From: an uncultured Collinsella sp. | GTDB lineage: Bacteria > Actinomycetota > Coriobacteriia > Coriobacteriales > Coriobacteriaceae | Direction of reading: 5' to 3' | Length of the DNA: 64,000 nucleotides | Assembly (NCBI GenBank): GCA_958421275.1 | Contig: CATZLI010000002.1 | Coordinates: 230,208 to 294,207 of the forward strand | Shown here: piece by piece, positions 15,397 through 23,754 of the stretch | Layout: each line of letters begins with the position of its first letter | Numbering within the stretch: the stretch's first letter is position 1 | Program-made: the position numbers and the translations under genes | Notes under the pieces: model-generated | What the model saw: the letters and a program-made list of their open reading frames with translations, nothing else | The model's database searches: none | Told to the model about the DNA's origin: nothing

Positions 15397-17130
15397 CTAC
15401 ATCTCACCGAGCATGATCCAGGCAGAGCTGTCCTGCGCGAGCCTGCCGTCTGCAAGCGGTGATGAGGTGAGCAGGACCCTGCCCGCCGGCAGCTCCACGG
15501 GTGCTGCACCGAAGTTCGTCACACACGCCCAGCCGTTATCGCGGCGATAGGCGATGACGCCGCCCTCAGCGCCCTCGGCACCATCCGCAAGACCGGTGCG
15601 CCCGTCAAGATCGAGCCACGCAAGATCGTTGGCGCACCCGCGCAGCTTGCGCCGCAGCCAGAGGGCGTCACGATAGAGCGCAAGCATCGATGTCGGGTCC
15701 ACTTCTTCCCTATCGGCAGCATAATCGGAAAACCATGCAGGCTGCGGCAGATGGGGCGCCGCATCGGCGTCTGCCGGCGAAAACCCAAACGATCCGCCAT
15801 GCGCGGGATCGTCCGCCGCCACCCACGGCAGGGGCACACGACAGCCGTCGCGCCCCTTCTCACGCTTCGGTCCGTGCGTATTGGTCGCAGTAGGGTCTTC
15901 GAGTGCAGCCCACGGGATATCAGCCACCTCAAAAAGGCCGAGCTCCTCACCCTGATACACGTATGCCGAGCCCGGAAGCGCCAGCTCAAGCAAAAGGGCC
16001 GCCCGCGCGCGGCGCTCGCCGAGTTCACGGTCCTCGTCATAAGACGACCCGTCGCGCAAGAGCCAGTCGAGCGCAATCTGGTGGTAGCGCGTCGCCTTGA
16101 TTTGCGGCAGGGCATAGCGTGTCGCCACGCGCGGCACGTCGTGGTTGGAGAGTACCCAGGTCGAGGCGGAATCGGATTCGACGGCTGCCTTCAAGCCCTT
16201 CTCGATTGCAGTGTGCATGTCATCATAGGTCCAAGTGGCCTTGGCAAACTCAAAGTTGAATGTCTGGCCAAGCTCGCTGGGACGCGCGTAGAGATACTGG
16301 CGCTCGGGCAGCACCCACGCCTCGGCAACGGCACTGCGCGGCGGATTATAGCGGTCGAACACGCGGCGCCACTCGCGATAGATCTCGTGGACCTCATTGC
16401 GGTCCCACAGCGGATGGGTGCCGTCGTCAACCATGTCATCGCCCTCGGCGAGATGCCACCGGTCGAGGTCATCGCGGTCGAGATCCTTGGCGAGACCCTG
16501 CGCCACATCAATGCGAAAGCCGTCGACGCCTCGATCGCTCCAAAACGCCAGGACGTCGCAAAAGAGCGCGTGAACCTCAGGGCATGACCAGTCAAAGTCC
16601 GGCTGCTCGGGCGTAAACATGTGCAGATACCACTGACCGTCCGCAACACGCGTCCATGCGGGGCCGCCAAAGTTGGCATTCCAATTGGTGGGAGGCAGCT
16701 CGCCATGCTCGCCGCGACCATCGCGGAAGATATAACGGGCGCGTTCGGGCGATCCGGGGCCGGCGGCAAGAGCGGCTTTGAACCAGGGGTGCTGGTTGGA
16801 TGAATGGTTGGGCACGATGTCGACGATGACCTTGATGCCGCGCGCGTGAGCCGCAGCGATCATGTCATCGAAGTCGTCAAGCGAGCCGAGACGTGGGTCG
16901 ACATCGCAGTAGTCCGCCACATCATAGCCACCATCGACAAGAGGCGAAGGGTAAAACGGGCTCAGCCAGATGGCCTCGATACCCAGTCGCTCAAGATAGT
17001 CCATCTGCTGGGTAATGCCCGCGATATCGCCCAGACCCGAACCAGTCGAATCCTTAAACGAGCGCGGGTAGATCTGATAGATCGCGGCATCGGACATCCA
17101 TGAGCGCGAAGAAGACTTTTCTGTAGCCAT
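15397..17130 (-). CDS. GH13 alpha-glucosidase / oligo-1,6-glucosidase
   Basis: A 577-residue GH13 (alpha/beta)8-barrel enzyme, probably hydrolysing alpha-1,4 or alpha-1,6 gluco-oligosaccharides in the cytosol, as no signal peptide is present. Catalytic residues are the nucleophile D208 (GFRIDVAQGL), acid/base E270 (AVAEAWV) and D331 (LSNHDVPR). The N-terminal motif WMSDAAIYQIYPRSFKDS and the IVPNHSS motif fit the oligo-1,6-glucosidase group. GGGAG precedes the ATG at 17130. It lies alone between tRNA units with no sugar transporter next to it. Exact linkage preference is not readable. Confidence 0.9.
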   Translation of the reverse strand: MATEKSSSRSWMSDAAIYQIYPRSFKDSTGSGLGDIAGITQQMDYLERLGIEAIWLSPFYPSPLVDGGYDVADYCDVDPRLGSLDDFDDMIAAAHARGIKVIVDIVPNHSSNQHPWFKAALAAGPGSPERARYIFRDGRGEHGELPPTNWNANFGGPAWTRVADGQWYLHMFTPEQPDFDWSCPEVHALFCDVLAFWSDRGVDGFRIDVAQGLAKDLDRDDLDRWHLAEGDDMVDDGTHPLWDRNEVHEIYREWRRVFDRYNPPRSAVAEAWVLPERQYLYARPSELGQTFNFEFAKATWTYDDMHTAIEKGLKAAVESDSASTWVLSNHDVPRVATRYALPQIKATRYHQIALDWLLRDGSSYDEDRELGERRARAALLLELALPGSAYVYQGEELGLFEVADIPWAALEDPTATNTHGPKREKGRDGCRVPLPWVAADDPAHGGSFGFSPADADAAPHLPQPAWFSDYAADREEVDPTSMLALYRDALWLRRKLRGCANDLAWLDLDGRTGLADGAEGAEGGVIAYRRDNGWACVTNFGAAPVELPAGRVLLTSSPLADGRLAQDSSAWIMLGEM

Positions 17131-17269
17131 GGGGCGTATCTCCCTTGCAACGAGGTTATGCGAGATGCCCACGATGATACGCCCAAAGCGGACATTCGCG
17201 ACAAACAACGCCACAGCCACGCCCCAAAACGATCGCTCCCTCGCGGGTTCGAGCCCAGGCGACGGGTAC

Positions 17270-17300
17270 GAAAAAGCCCGGCTACCGTAGTAGTCGGGCT
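17270..17300 (-). terminator. Terminator of the tRNA-Gly-Cys-Gly unit
   Basis: Stem AGCCCG with CGGGCT (17275-17280 and 17294-17300 region), then TTTTT on the minus strand, just after tRNA-Gly copy 2. Confidence 0.85.
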
Positions 17301-17308
17301 GTTACGTT

Positions 17309-17384
17309 TGGAGCGGACAACGGGGCTCGAACCCGCGACCCCAACCTTGGCAAGGTTGTGCTCTACCAACTGAGCCATGTCCGC
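17309..17384 (-). tRNA. tRNA-Gly (GCC), copy 2
   Basis: Same 76-base sequence as the other two tRNA-Gly copies, with anticodon GCC and encoded CCA. Last gene of the Gly-Cys-Gly unit. Confidence 0.96.
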
Positions 17385-17426
17385 ATATGTAAAACAAAAC
17401 GGGCGCCGGAGCGCCCGGATGTTGCC

Positions 17427-17500
17427 TGGAGGCGAAGCCCGGATTCGAACCGGGGGTAAAGGCTTTGCAGGCCTCTGCCTTACCACTTGGCCACTTCGCC
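17427..17500 (-). tRNA. tRNA-Cys (GCA)
   Basis: A cloverleaf with GGCGAAG acceptor, anticodon loop CTGCAAA giving GCA, T-loop TTCGAAT, discriminator U and encoded CCA. Middle gene of the Gly-Cys-Gly unit. Confidence 0.95.
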
Positions 17501-17534
17501 GAAAAAGGACCGCCTAAACGGTCCGGAAATGCAA

Positions 17535-17610
17535 TGGAGCGGACAACGGGGCTCGAACCCGCGACCCCAACCTTGGCAAGGTTGTGCTCTACCAACTGAG
17601 CCATGTCCGC
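17535..17610 (-). tRNA. tRNA-Gly (GCC), copy 3
   Basis: Identical to copies 1 and 2. First gene of the Gly-Cys-Gly unit, directly after its promoter. Confidence 0.96.
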
Positions 17611-17622
17611 TTGCGGATTATT

Positions 17623-17670
17623 AATTTACGCGAGTTGTCCAAAAGACGCAAGTACTTTTTTCAAAAAACT
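17623..17670 (-). promoter_or_regulatory. tRNA-Gly-Cys-Gly promoter with A/T palindrome
   Basis: TTGCGT (17646-17651) and TAAATT (17623-17628) are 17 bp apart on the minus strand. The palindrome ACTTTTTTCAAAAAACT (17654-17670, plus strand) lies two bases beyond the -35. Confidence 0.8.
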
Positions 17671-17715
17671 TGTCTGCCGCATGTTCTTAGTAGCTAAACG
17701 CGCTAAAGCGATTGG

Positions 17716-18462
17716 CTAGGCACACGATTCCAGTGCTCCGCTAAACAGCTTCACCATCTGCACGCGCGTGCCGGCGCCGTCCGTACGACGAGCAACCTCC
17801 ACGTTATCGACGAGCATACGCATAAGCTTGATGCCACGGCCGCGTTCCTCGGATGCGACCGGTTCGCTCGTTTCATCGATAGAATAGCCGGCACCTCGAT
17901 CAAGCACCTCAACCACAACGCGATCGCCATAGGCCTGAACCGTCAGGACGCACCCGATACCGCCCGCATGGTCATAGGCATTACCCAGCGCCTCCCCCGA
18001 CGCCAATGCGACATCGTAGCGCTCGTCACGGCGCAACGGGAGCGATTCAAGGAGTTCGGCGATGCGATGTCGGTAGTATGGAAGATTCTCGATACCCTGA
18101 CGGACCTCGACGCTCTTACTCCAGCGAGGCAGCTCCCCCACCGGAATGGCGGGAATAGACTCCCGTGCCGGCCCCGCGACATGAAGGATATCGACAAGAC
18201 GAGCAATCTCCAAAAAGCGAACAACTTCACCTGATGCATTGACGAGCGAAAGCAGGCCTTCTCGCCTCATGAGCTCACGAGCGCGCGTAAGCAGGAATGC
18301 CAAGCCCGTCGAATCGATAAAGCTAACAGCCTGACAGTTGATGACGACACGACGCACGCCGCGGCCAATCAAAGCATCCAACCGCCGACGCAGCGCAGGC
18401 ACCGTGGCGATGTCGATATCGCCTGGTGGCGTCAAAACCGCTATGTCATTCCACTCATTCAT
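17716..18462 (-). CDS. STAS-HATPase fusion, anti-sigma antagonist plus anti-sigma kinase
   Basis: A 248-residue fusion. Residues 1-105 form a STAS domain like SpoIIAA/RsbV, with the phosphorylatable Ser at 51 in NCQAVSFIDSTGL. Residues 125-245 form an RsbW/SpoIIAB-like GHKL ATPase, with N-box GEALGNAYDHAGG (N161), G1 box DRGAGY (D188) and G2 box GRGIKLM. Kinase and antagonist are usually separate proteins, so the fusion implies regulation within one chain. No sigma factor gene is adjacent. It follows the PP2C phosphatase gene by 81 bp, and the two likely form one partner-switching module. The ATG at 18462 is preferred to an upstream TTG at 18480. Confidence 0.85.
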   Translation of the reverse strand: MNEWNDIAVLTPPGDIDIATVPALRRRLDALIGRGVRRVVINCQAVSFIDSTGLAFLLTRARELMRREGLLSLVNASGEVVRFLEIARLVDILHVAGPARESIPAIPVGELPRWSKSVEVRQGIENLPYYRHRIAELLESLPLRRDERYDVALASGEALGNAYDHAGGIGCVLTVQAYGDRVVVEVLDRGAGYSIDETSEPVASEERGRGIKLMRMLVDNVEVARRTDGAGTRVQMVKLFSGALESCA

Positions 18463-18543
18463 ACGACCATGGTTCCCCAAAAGAGCTTGTTCGATGCATG
18501 CGTTTCCGCAACCGTGCGGATTCGACGCGCCCAGCGTCGCTGT

Positions 18544-20889
18544 TTAGGACCGGCCCCGTAAAAACTCAAGGGACACCAATGCAATGTCATCGTCCAGCGC
18601 CGATTCGGTAAATCGGTCAAGCTCGCCCAAGACCTTGCCGCAGATTCCCGATACGCCCTCACCCGAGACAGAGAGCAGAAGGTCACGAAGGCGCTGCTCG
18701 CCAAAGAACGCTCCGGTGCGGTCGCGGGCCTCAATCGTTCCGTCCGTATACATGAAGAGCATGTCGCCAGGAGCGAACGTAAACACGCCTGTCTCGTACA
18801 CCATGCTCTCAAAGGCACCGATTACGCCCGATTGGCATCCAAGCAGCTCGACCTCTCCTCCACGGGCCTCGCCGCCACCCAGCGGCATCGACTCTGGCCT
18901 AATGACCATGGTCGGAGGATGGCCCGCCGAACAATACGTTGCGCGTCCGGCTTTAAGGTCAATCTTGGCGATAAAGGCCGTCACGAACGTCTCGACCCTC
19001 GAGAAGCCCATGAGCATGCTGTTAAGGGAGCGTGCCATGCGGGCCGGTCCAGCGCCCTCCCAGGCATATGCCGTCAGGGCCGTCTTGACGAGCGCAGACA
19101 TCGATGCAGCCTCAATGCCTTTGCCAGACACATCGCCCAGAATCATGACGGCGCAGTCGTCGGGAAGACGGATGAGCGTATAGAAATCGCCGCCGACCAA
19201 CGCCGAGTTCGTGGCCGACAGGTACACCGAATCGGTTGCGATACCCGGAACATCCCCCAGGGAATTTCTCATGCCAATCTGAAGGGTCTGAGCAATATGG
19301 CGCTCCTCGCGCTTTTGAGATTCGCCTTCGTAGATCAGTTCAAAGTCATGCGCCAAGTGCACCAGGTAGTCATATTCAAGATCATCAATCAGCTCTTGGC
19401 TGCCATCACGAAGCAGCAGTGCGCGCGTCGTCGGGCTCTTCGCAACAGAAGCAGGAACAATTGCGTCGTTACTGTGCTTGCCATCACCCTCAGAGCGCGG
19501 GCGCCCCGCCTCGATGCCGGAGTCGACGTAGAGACCTTGACAAGGCAGACCATGCGCCCTAAGCCAACCTCCCATAGGCATCGATTCGTCAACGCGAGTT
19601 ATACGGACGTGTTTAAGGTCCTCGGCACTCGTACCTCCCAAAACAGATGCCTCAAAGCCATCAGGTCCAGCCCCCAGACGTGCCGCTGGCGCCGTCGTGG
19701 AAAAGAAAAGCTTCTCGGGATCGTCCGGCAAAGCAACGCGACTGCCGCCTTCAAAATCTATGACGTAGGAATCCAGACTGGCGTCATACTCAACAGGGCA
19801 AAAATGGCAGTTAAGCATATTGCAGATCTCGGACGATACCGCCTGGGTAGCCGCGGCGGAATCGTCTAGAAAGGTAAACAACTCATCACGCAAGACATTG
19901 AGCGAGCGGCCAAGCTCGGCCGTGCGACGGGAGCGAAGGCTCGATGCCATGCCGACCAGCTGGATAGACAGGTAATCGCAAATGACCTCGAGTACATTAA
20001 CGTCATAGGCGAGCGGTGCTTGAGGGCGTTTCCAACCAACTTCCAGCACGCCAAGAATCTGCGTACCGTAAAAAACGGGAAGACAGATCTCGCTGCGGTA
20101 CGGAGGCATATCCTGCATGCGCAACAGGTGCTTAGAACGATTGTCCAAGTCCATAAACATACCGGAGGCGGCCTTATCACCCTCAAGGTCCTGTTGAATC
20201 GACAAGCGACAGGCACGCGACTCACGAAGAACATACGTCGGAATGCCAGCGCCATACGGCAAAAACTCAGGCAGGTAGCTGTCGTACAGCTCCTTGGAAA
20301 CACCGCGAAGTTTAAAACCGCCGCTCTCAGAAAAATAGATAGCGGCACCCGAAGCATCGAGCGTTCCTACAAGCTGGTTCAAAACGGTATCAAGTAGGCT
20401 GGGCAGCTCATCGGAGCCCACGGTACTCATAATGACCGAGAGCGTGCCAGAGAGGCGCTTGTTCGCCACTCTAAGCTCCGAAAGAGCACGCTTGAGCTGA
20501 CGGTCGTGCGAATACTGTTCTTCGATGCTATGGAGCGCCACCAGGACACGTGGCGCGCGGCGCCCAAAGATGCGTGGAGGCGTTACGGAGCCCGCACGAA
20601 CCAAGACGGGGATAAAGGAGCCGTCACTCAACTTGAGCATCAGTTCGTTCTCGGAGCCATCAGTTTCAAATGGCAGACGATGTTCCGTCGCACGTTCAAA
20701 AGCGGACGAGTACAGGACGTCTTTAACATCTCCACCGATGACGTCGGCGCGTTCCTCGCACATCAAACCAAGTAAGCGATTATTCACATGCAGAATGGTT
20801 CCGTCGAGCTCGCAGATGATGACAGCATCGCTCGTGATCTCGACTAGTTGGGCAACGTCTGCCCACTCGTTGCGTTCAAGCGTTTCCAT
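18544..20889 (-). CDS. PAS-GAF-PP2C serine phosphatase (RsbU/SpoIIE type)
   Basis: A 781-residue signalling phosphatase. It has a PAS domain (about 10-110; ITSDAVIICELDGTILHVNNRL), a coiled linker, a GAF domain (about 150-315), a second unassigned sensor-like region (about 330-520) and a C-terminal SpoIIE-type PP2C domain (about 550-775). Metal-binding Asp motifs are present in VGGDFYTLIRL, LGDVSGKG, MYTDGTIEARD and ALDDDIALV. It should dephosphorylate the STAS domain of the downstream fusion protein in response to a signal sensed by PAS or GAF. No membrane segment is seen. It begins only 26 bp after the tRNA-Leu terminator, leaving little room for its own promoter. Confidence 0.87.
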   Translation of the reverse strand: METLERNEWADVAQLVEITSDAVIICELDGTILHVNNRLLGLMCEERADVIGGDVKDVLYSSAFERATEHRLPFETDGSENELMLKLSDGSFIPVLVRAGSVTPPRIFGRRAPRVLVALHSIEEQYSHDRQLKRALSELRVANKRLSGTLSVIMSTVGSDELPSLLDTVLNQLVGTLDASGAAIYFSESGGFKLRGVSKELYDSYLPEFLPYGAGIPTYVLRESRACRLSIQQDLEGDKAASGMFMDLDNRSKHLLRMQDMPPYRSEICLPVFYGTQILGVLEVGWKRPQAPLAYDVNVLEVICDYLSIQLVGMASSLRSRRTAELGRSLNVLRDELFTFLDDSAAATQAVSSEICNMLNCHFCPVEYDASLDSYVIDFEGGSRVALPDDPEKLFFSTTAPAARLGAGPDGFEASVLGGTSAEDLKHVRITRVDESMPMGGWLRAHGLPCQGLYVDSGIEAGRPRSEGDGKHSNDAIVPASVAKSPTTRALLLRDGSQELIDDLEYDYLVHLAHDFELIYEGESQKREERHIAQTLQIGMRNSLGDVPGIATDSVYLSATNSALVGGDFYTLIRLPDDCAVMILGDVSGKGIEAASMSALVKTALTAYAWEGAGPARMARSLNSMLMGFSRVETFVTAFIAKIDLKAGRATYCSAGHPPTMVIRPESMPLGGGEARGGEVELLGCQSGVIGAFESMVYETGVFTFAPGDMLFMYTDGTIEARDRTGAFFGEQRLRDLLLSVSGEGVSGICGKVLGELDRFTESALDDDIALVSLEFLRGRS

Positions 20890-20914
20890 CGTGGACCCCA
20901 CCGTCTATCGGTAA

Positions 20915-20937
20915 CAAAAAAGCCTCCGAAGAGGCTT
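20915..20937 (-). terminator. Terminator of tRNA-Leu
   Basis: Stem AGCCTC/GAGGCT (20921-20926 with 20931-20936) with a UUCG-type loop on the minus strand, then TTTTTTG. It lies between tRNA-Leu and the phosphatase start. Confidence 0.88.
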
Positions 20938-20948
20938 CTCAAATGCGA

Positions 20949-21038
20949 TGGTGTCGGAGGCGGGACTTGAACCCGCATGACCAAAAAGCGGTCACTAGCA
21001 CCTCAAGCTAGCGCGTCTGCCAATTCCGCCACTCCGAC
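20949..21038 (-). tRNA. tRNA-Leu (GAG)
   Basis: A 90-base class II tRNA with long variable arm (GACCGCTTTTTGGTC), anticodon loop CTTGAGG giving GAG, GTCGGAG acceptor and encoded CCA. Confidence 0.95.
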
Positions 21039-21095
21039 ATGCTATGTTGTTGATTCACGGTTCGTTTTGTCGGACCCGCGCGTTCAACGAGGAAG

Positions 21096-21144
21096 ATAAT
21101 AACCTATGATTCGAGAACTGTGCAAGCACTTTTTTCAAAAAAGT
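21096..21144 (-). promoter_or_regulatory. tRNA-Leu promoter with A/T palindrome
   Basis: TTGCAC (21120-21125) and TTATTA/TATTAT (21096-21102) are 17-18 bp apart on the minus strand. The perfect-arm palindrome ACTTTTTTCAAAAAAGT (21128-21144) lies two bases beyond the -35. Confidence 0.8.
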
Positions 21145-21182
21145 TTACGAATTTGTAAATGCGCTGGTAGACTGACCTGTTC

Positions 21183-21307
21183 GGGCAGGAATGAGGTTGC
21201 TTTCCAACGCGTACTCGGGCATGCGGCATTATTTTGATCCGCGCTTCGCGCTACAAAATAATGCCGCCCCCTGCGGAATGCGTTGGAAAGCAACCTCATT
21301 CCTGCCC
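21183..21307. repeat. 125-bp palindrome with 28-bp perfect arms
   Basis: Arms 21183-21210 and 21280-21307 are perfect reverse complements. A second perfect 14-bp pair (21223-21236 with 21254-21267, arm GCGGCATTATTTTG) and a small GCGC hairpin fill the centre. No terminal duplication is evident. Confidence 0.85.
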
Positions 21308-21368
21308 TAGGGGCACATGCTTCAGGCACAGTTCTCAAACATGTTCTGAGAGCTGATACAAATTTGGT

Positions 21369-21423
21369 GGCTCGGCTTTGCCGAGCCCTTATATAAGGAG
21401 GCCGGAGCTAAAGCTCCGGCCTC
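21369..21423. terminator. Two adjacent strong stem-loops
   Basis: Stem 1 is 21369-21375 with 21381-21387 (GGCTCGG arm). Stem 2 is a 12-bp perfect stem with a two-base spacer (21398-21409 with 21412-21423, GAGGCCGGAGCT arm). Neither has a long T tract. They sit between two long palindromes in gene-free DNA. Confidence 0.55.
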
Positions 21424-21488
21424 ACTCAATTTCTTATTAGATTAAGTGAGCGATCAGGGAATCGCACTTCCCCTGCCGAGTTACCGCA

Positions 21489-21616
21489 GGGCCCGCCCTG
21501 AAGTTACTTTTTCAGAACACTCCGCAGGACGCAAGAAACCCCCGCCGCACGAAGTGCGCAGCGGGGGTTTCTTGCATGTCCGAGGACGTTCTGAAAAGTA
21601 ACTTCAGGGCGGGCCC
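21489..21616 (-). terminator. 128-bp palindrome with a terminator core, 3' of oppF
   Basis: Outer arms 21489-21518 and 21588-21616 pair over about 29 bp with one single-base bulge. The core stem 21531-21545 with 21561-21575 (GCAAGAAACCCCCGC arm) is perfect and encloses a CGCAC hairpin. It begins 16 bp after the oppF stop and probably ends opp transcription. Confidence 0.75.
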
Positions 21617-21632
21617 GGACAATAACAACCGA

Positions 21633-22661
21633 CTACAGGTCGATGTGCGATTCCTTGATCGGGAACGGCTCCGCGAAGTGGCAGGCGCAGCAGTGACCCG
21701 GTGCGACTTCCTTAAACTCGGGAAGCTTCTCAGAGCAGATGCCCTGCGCGATCGGGCAGCGAGTGTGAAAACGGCAACCGGTCGGCGGATCCAGCGGTGA
21801 CGGCGGATCGCCAGCGAGGATGATGCGCTTGCGCGTCTTCTGGATATCAGGATCGGGCACCGGCACAGCAGACAGCAGCGACTGCGTGTACGGATGGTGA
21901 GGCTCACTGTAGAGCGTCTTCCAGTCCGAAACCTCGACCATCTTGCCCAGATACATAACGGCAACGCGATCGGAGATATGCTGCACGACAGACAGGTCGT
22001 GGGCGATAAACAAATATGCAGTACCGAACTTGTCCTGGAGTTCCTTGAGCAGGTTCAGAACCTGGGCCTGAATGGACACATCCAGAGCGGAAACCGGCTC
22101 GTCGCAGATAATCAGCTTGGGCTTCAGCGCAAATGCACGGGCAATGCCGACACGCTGACGCTGACCGCCGGAGAACTCATGAGGATAGCGGTTAATGTGC
22201 TCGGGGTTCAGTCCGACAACGTCGAGAAGCTCGCGGACACGCTCAATGCGCTCCTCCTTGGTGCCCACGCCGTGAATGGTCATGGGCTCGGAGACGATCT
22301 CACCGATAGTCATACGAGGATTGAGCGAAGCATAAGGATCCTGGAAGATGAACTGCATCTCGCGACGCATATCCTTGATCTCGTGCTTGCTCATCTCGGC
22401 AACGTCTTTGCCCTGGAAGAACACTTTGCCGGCCGTCGGCTTGGTGAGGCGCATGATGGTACGGCCCGTGGTGGACTTACCGCAACCGGACTCGCCGACC
22501 AGACCAAAGGTCTCGCCAGGATAGATCTCGAACGAAATGTCGTTCACAGCAGAGACGACACGCTTGGAGAAGCGCTTGGCGAACATGCCGGACTCAGCGG
22601 GAAACTCCTTAGAGAGGTGCTCGACCTTCAGCAGCGGAGTACGCTCGTTGGTATCTGCCAT
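21633..22661 (-). CDS. oppF: Oligopeptide ABC transporter ATPase OppF
   Basis: A 342-residue ATPase powering peptide import. It has Walker A GESGCGKST, signature FSGGQRQRVGIARA, Walker B LIICDEPVSALD and the C-terminal oligopeptide-transporter region with a Cys-rich element (HTRCPIAQGICSEKLPEF) found in Opp/Dpp ATPases. It overlaps the oppD stop by one base (TAATG), so it is coupled. Last gene of the oppABCDF unit, before a long terminator palindrome. Confidence 0.93.
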   Translation of the reverse strand: MADTNERTPLLKVEHLSKEFPAESGMFAKRFSKRVVSAVNDISFEIYPGETFGLVGESGCGKSTTGRTIMRLTKPTAGKVFFQGKDVAEMSKHEIKDMRREMQFIFQDPYASLNPRMTIGEIVSEPMTIHGVGTKEERIERVRELLDVVGLNPEHINRYPHEFSGGQRQRVGIARAFALKPKLIICDEPVSALDVSIQAQVLNLLKELQDKFGTAYLFIAHDLSVVQHISDRVAVMYLGKMVEVSDWKTLYSEPHHPYTQSLLSAVPVPDPDIQKTRKRIILAGDPPSPLDPPTGCRFHTRCPIAQGICSEKLPEFKEVAPGHCCACHFAEPFPIKESHIDL

Positions 22662-23752
22662 TACGCCTCGCCTCCCTTCTTGGAATCCTTGCGCGTACGG
22701 GACGTCTCAGGAGCGTTCTTGAGGAACTCGGGGTCACCGGAGTAGTGGCACGCAGAGTAGTGACCAGACTCGGTGACAACGCGCTCGGGGCGCTGCTTGC
22801 GGCACTTATCGGTCGCATAGGGGCAACGAGGCGAGAACACGCAGCCCTCGGGCAGGTTCATGAGCGAAGGCGGGTTGCCATGAATCGGCGTAAGCGGCTT
22901 CTTCTCATCGATGGCCTGCTCCGGGATGGAGCGGATAAGGCCCCAGGTGTAGGGGTGGCGGCTCTCGTAGAAGATTTCCTCAGCAGTACCGAACTCGACG
23001 GGACGGCCGGCGTACATAACCATGATCTTGTCGGCCATATCAGCGACAACGCCCAGGTCATGGGTGATCATGATGATGGCGTTGCCGTTCTTCTCCTGCA
23101 TTTCCTGCATAAGCTCAATAATCTGAGCCTGGATGGTAACGTCCAAGGCAGTCGTGGGCTCGTCGGCAATCAGAATATCGGGATCGCAGGCAAGAGCCAT
23201 GGCAATCATGACGCGCTGACGCATACCGCCAGAGAACTGGTGGGGATACTCATTGACGCGCTTCTCGGGCTCGGGAATGCCAACGAGGTCCAAAAGCTCG
23301 GTGGCGCGCTTGAGTGCCTCCTGCTTGGAGTAGCCGCGGTGCAGACGAAGGCCCTCGCCCACCTGCTTGCCGATCTTATAGACCGGGTTCAAGGAGGTCA
23401 TAGGATCCTGGAAGATCATCGCGATATCGTTACCGCGAATGTGCTGCATCTCTTCCTCGGTCATCTCGAGGATAGAACGACCGCGATAGCGAACGTCGCC
23501 GCCCTCGATCTTTCCCGGAGGCATCGAGATAAGACCCATGATGGTCATGGCGGTCACGGACTTACCGGAGCCGGACTCACCGACGACGCCCAGGGTCTCG
23601 CCGCGATCGAGCGTGTAGGAGACACCGTCGACAGCGCGAACGACGCCGTCCTCGGTATGGAAATACATCTTAAGGTCATCGACCTCGAGCAGATGCTGGC
23701 CCTCGGGAACCGGCTGGTCCTTCAGGTCCACATAGTTCTTGTTCTTCTTCAT
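22661..23752 (-). CDS. oppD: Oligopeptide ABC transporter ATPase OppD
   Basis: A 363-residue partner ATPase with Walker [11 protein letters not shown], signature [14 protein letters not shown], Walker [13 protein letters not shown] and the C-terminal Cys motif [12 protein letters not shown]. The Lys-rich ends ([13 protein letters not shown] and [13 protein letters not shown]) are less conserved. It starts three bases before the oppC stop region and is followed by oppF in an overlapping frame. Peptide rather than nickel specificity is inferred from the whole operon. Confidence 0.93.
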   Translation of the reverse strand: MKKNKNYVDLKDQPVPEGQHLLEVDDLKMYFHTEDGVVRAVDGVSYTLDRGETLGVVGESGSGKSVTAMTIMGLISMPPGKIEGGDVRYRGRSILEMTEEEMQHIRGNDIAMIFQDPMTSLNPVYKIGKQVGEGLRLHRGYSKQEALKRATELLDLVGIPEPEKRVNEYPHQFSGGMRQRVMIAMALACDPDILIADEPTTALDVTIQAQIIELMQEMQEKNGNAIIMITHDLGVVADMADKIMVMYAGRPVEFGTAEEIFYESRHPYTWGLIRSIPEQAIDEKKPLTPIHGNPPSLMNLPEGCVFSPRCPYATDKCRKQRPERVVTESGHYSACHYSGDPEFLKNAPETSRTRKDSKKGGEA

Positions 23753-23754
23753 CC

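Noticed and set aside
17240..17265. A GCGGGTTCGAGCCC segment like a tRNA T-arm on the plus strand
   Set aside because: No acceptor, D-arm or anticodon arm surrounds it. It is probably chance or a short remnant.
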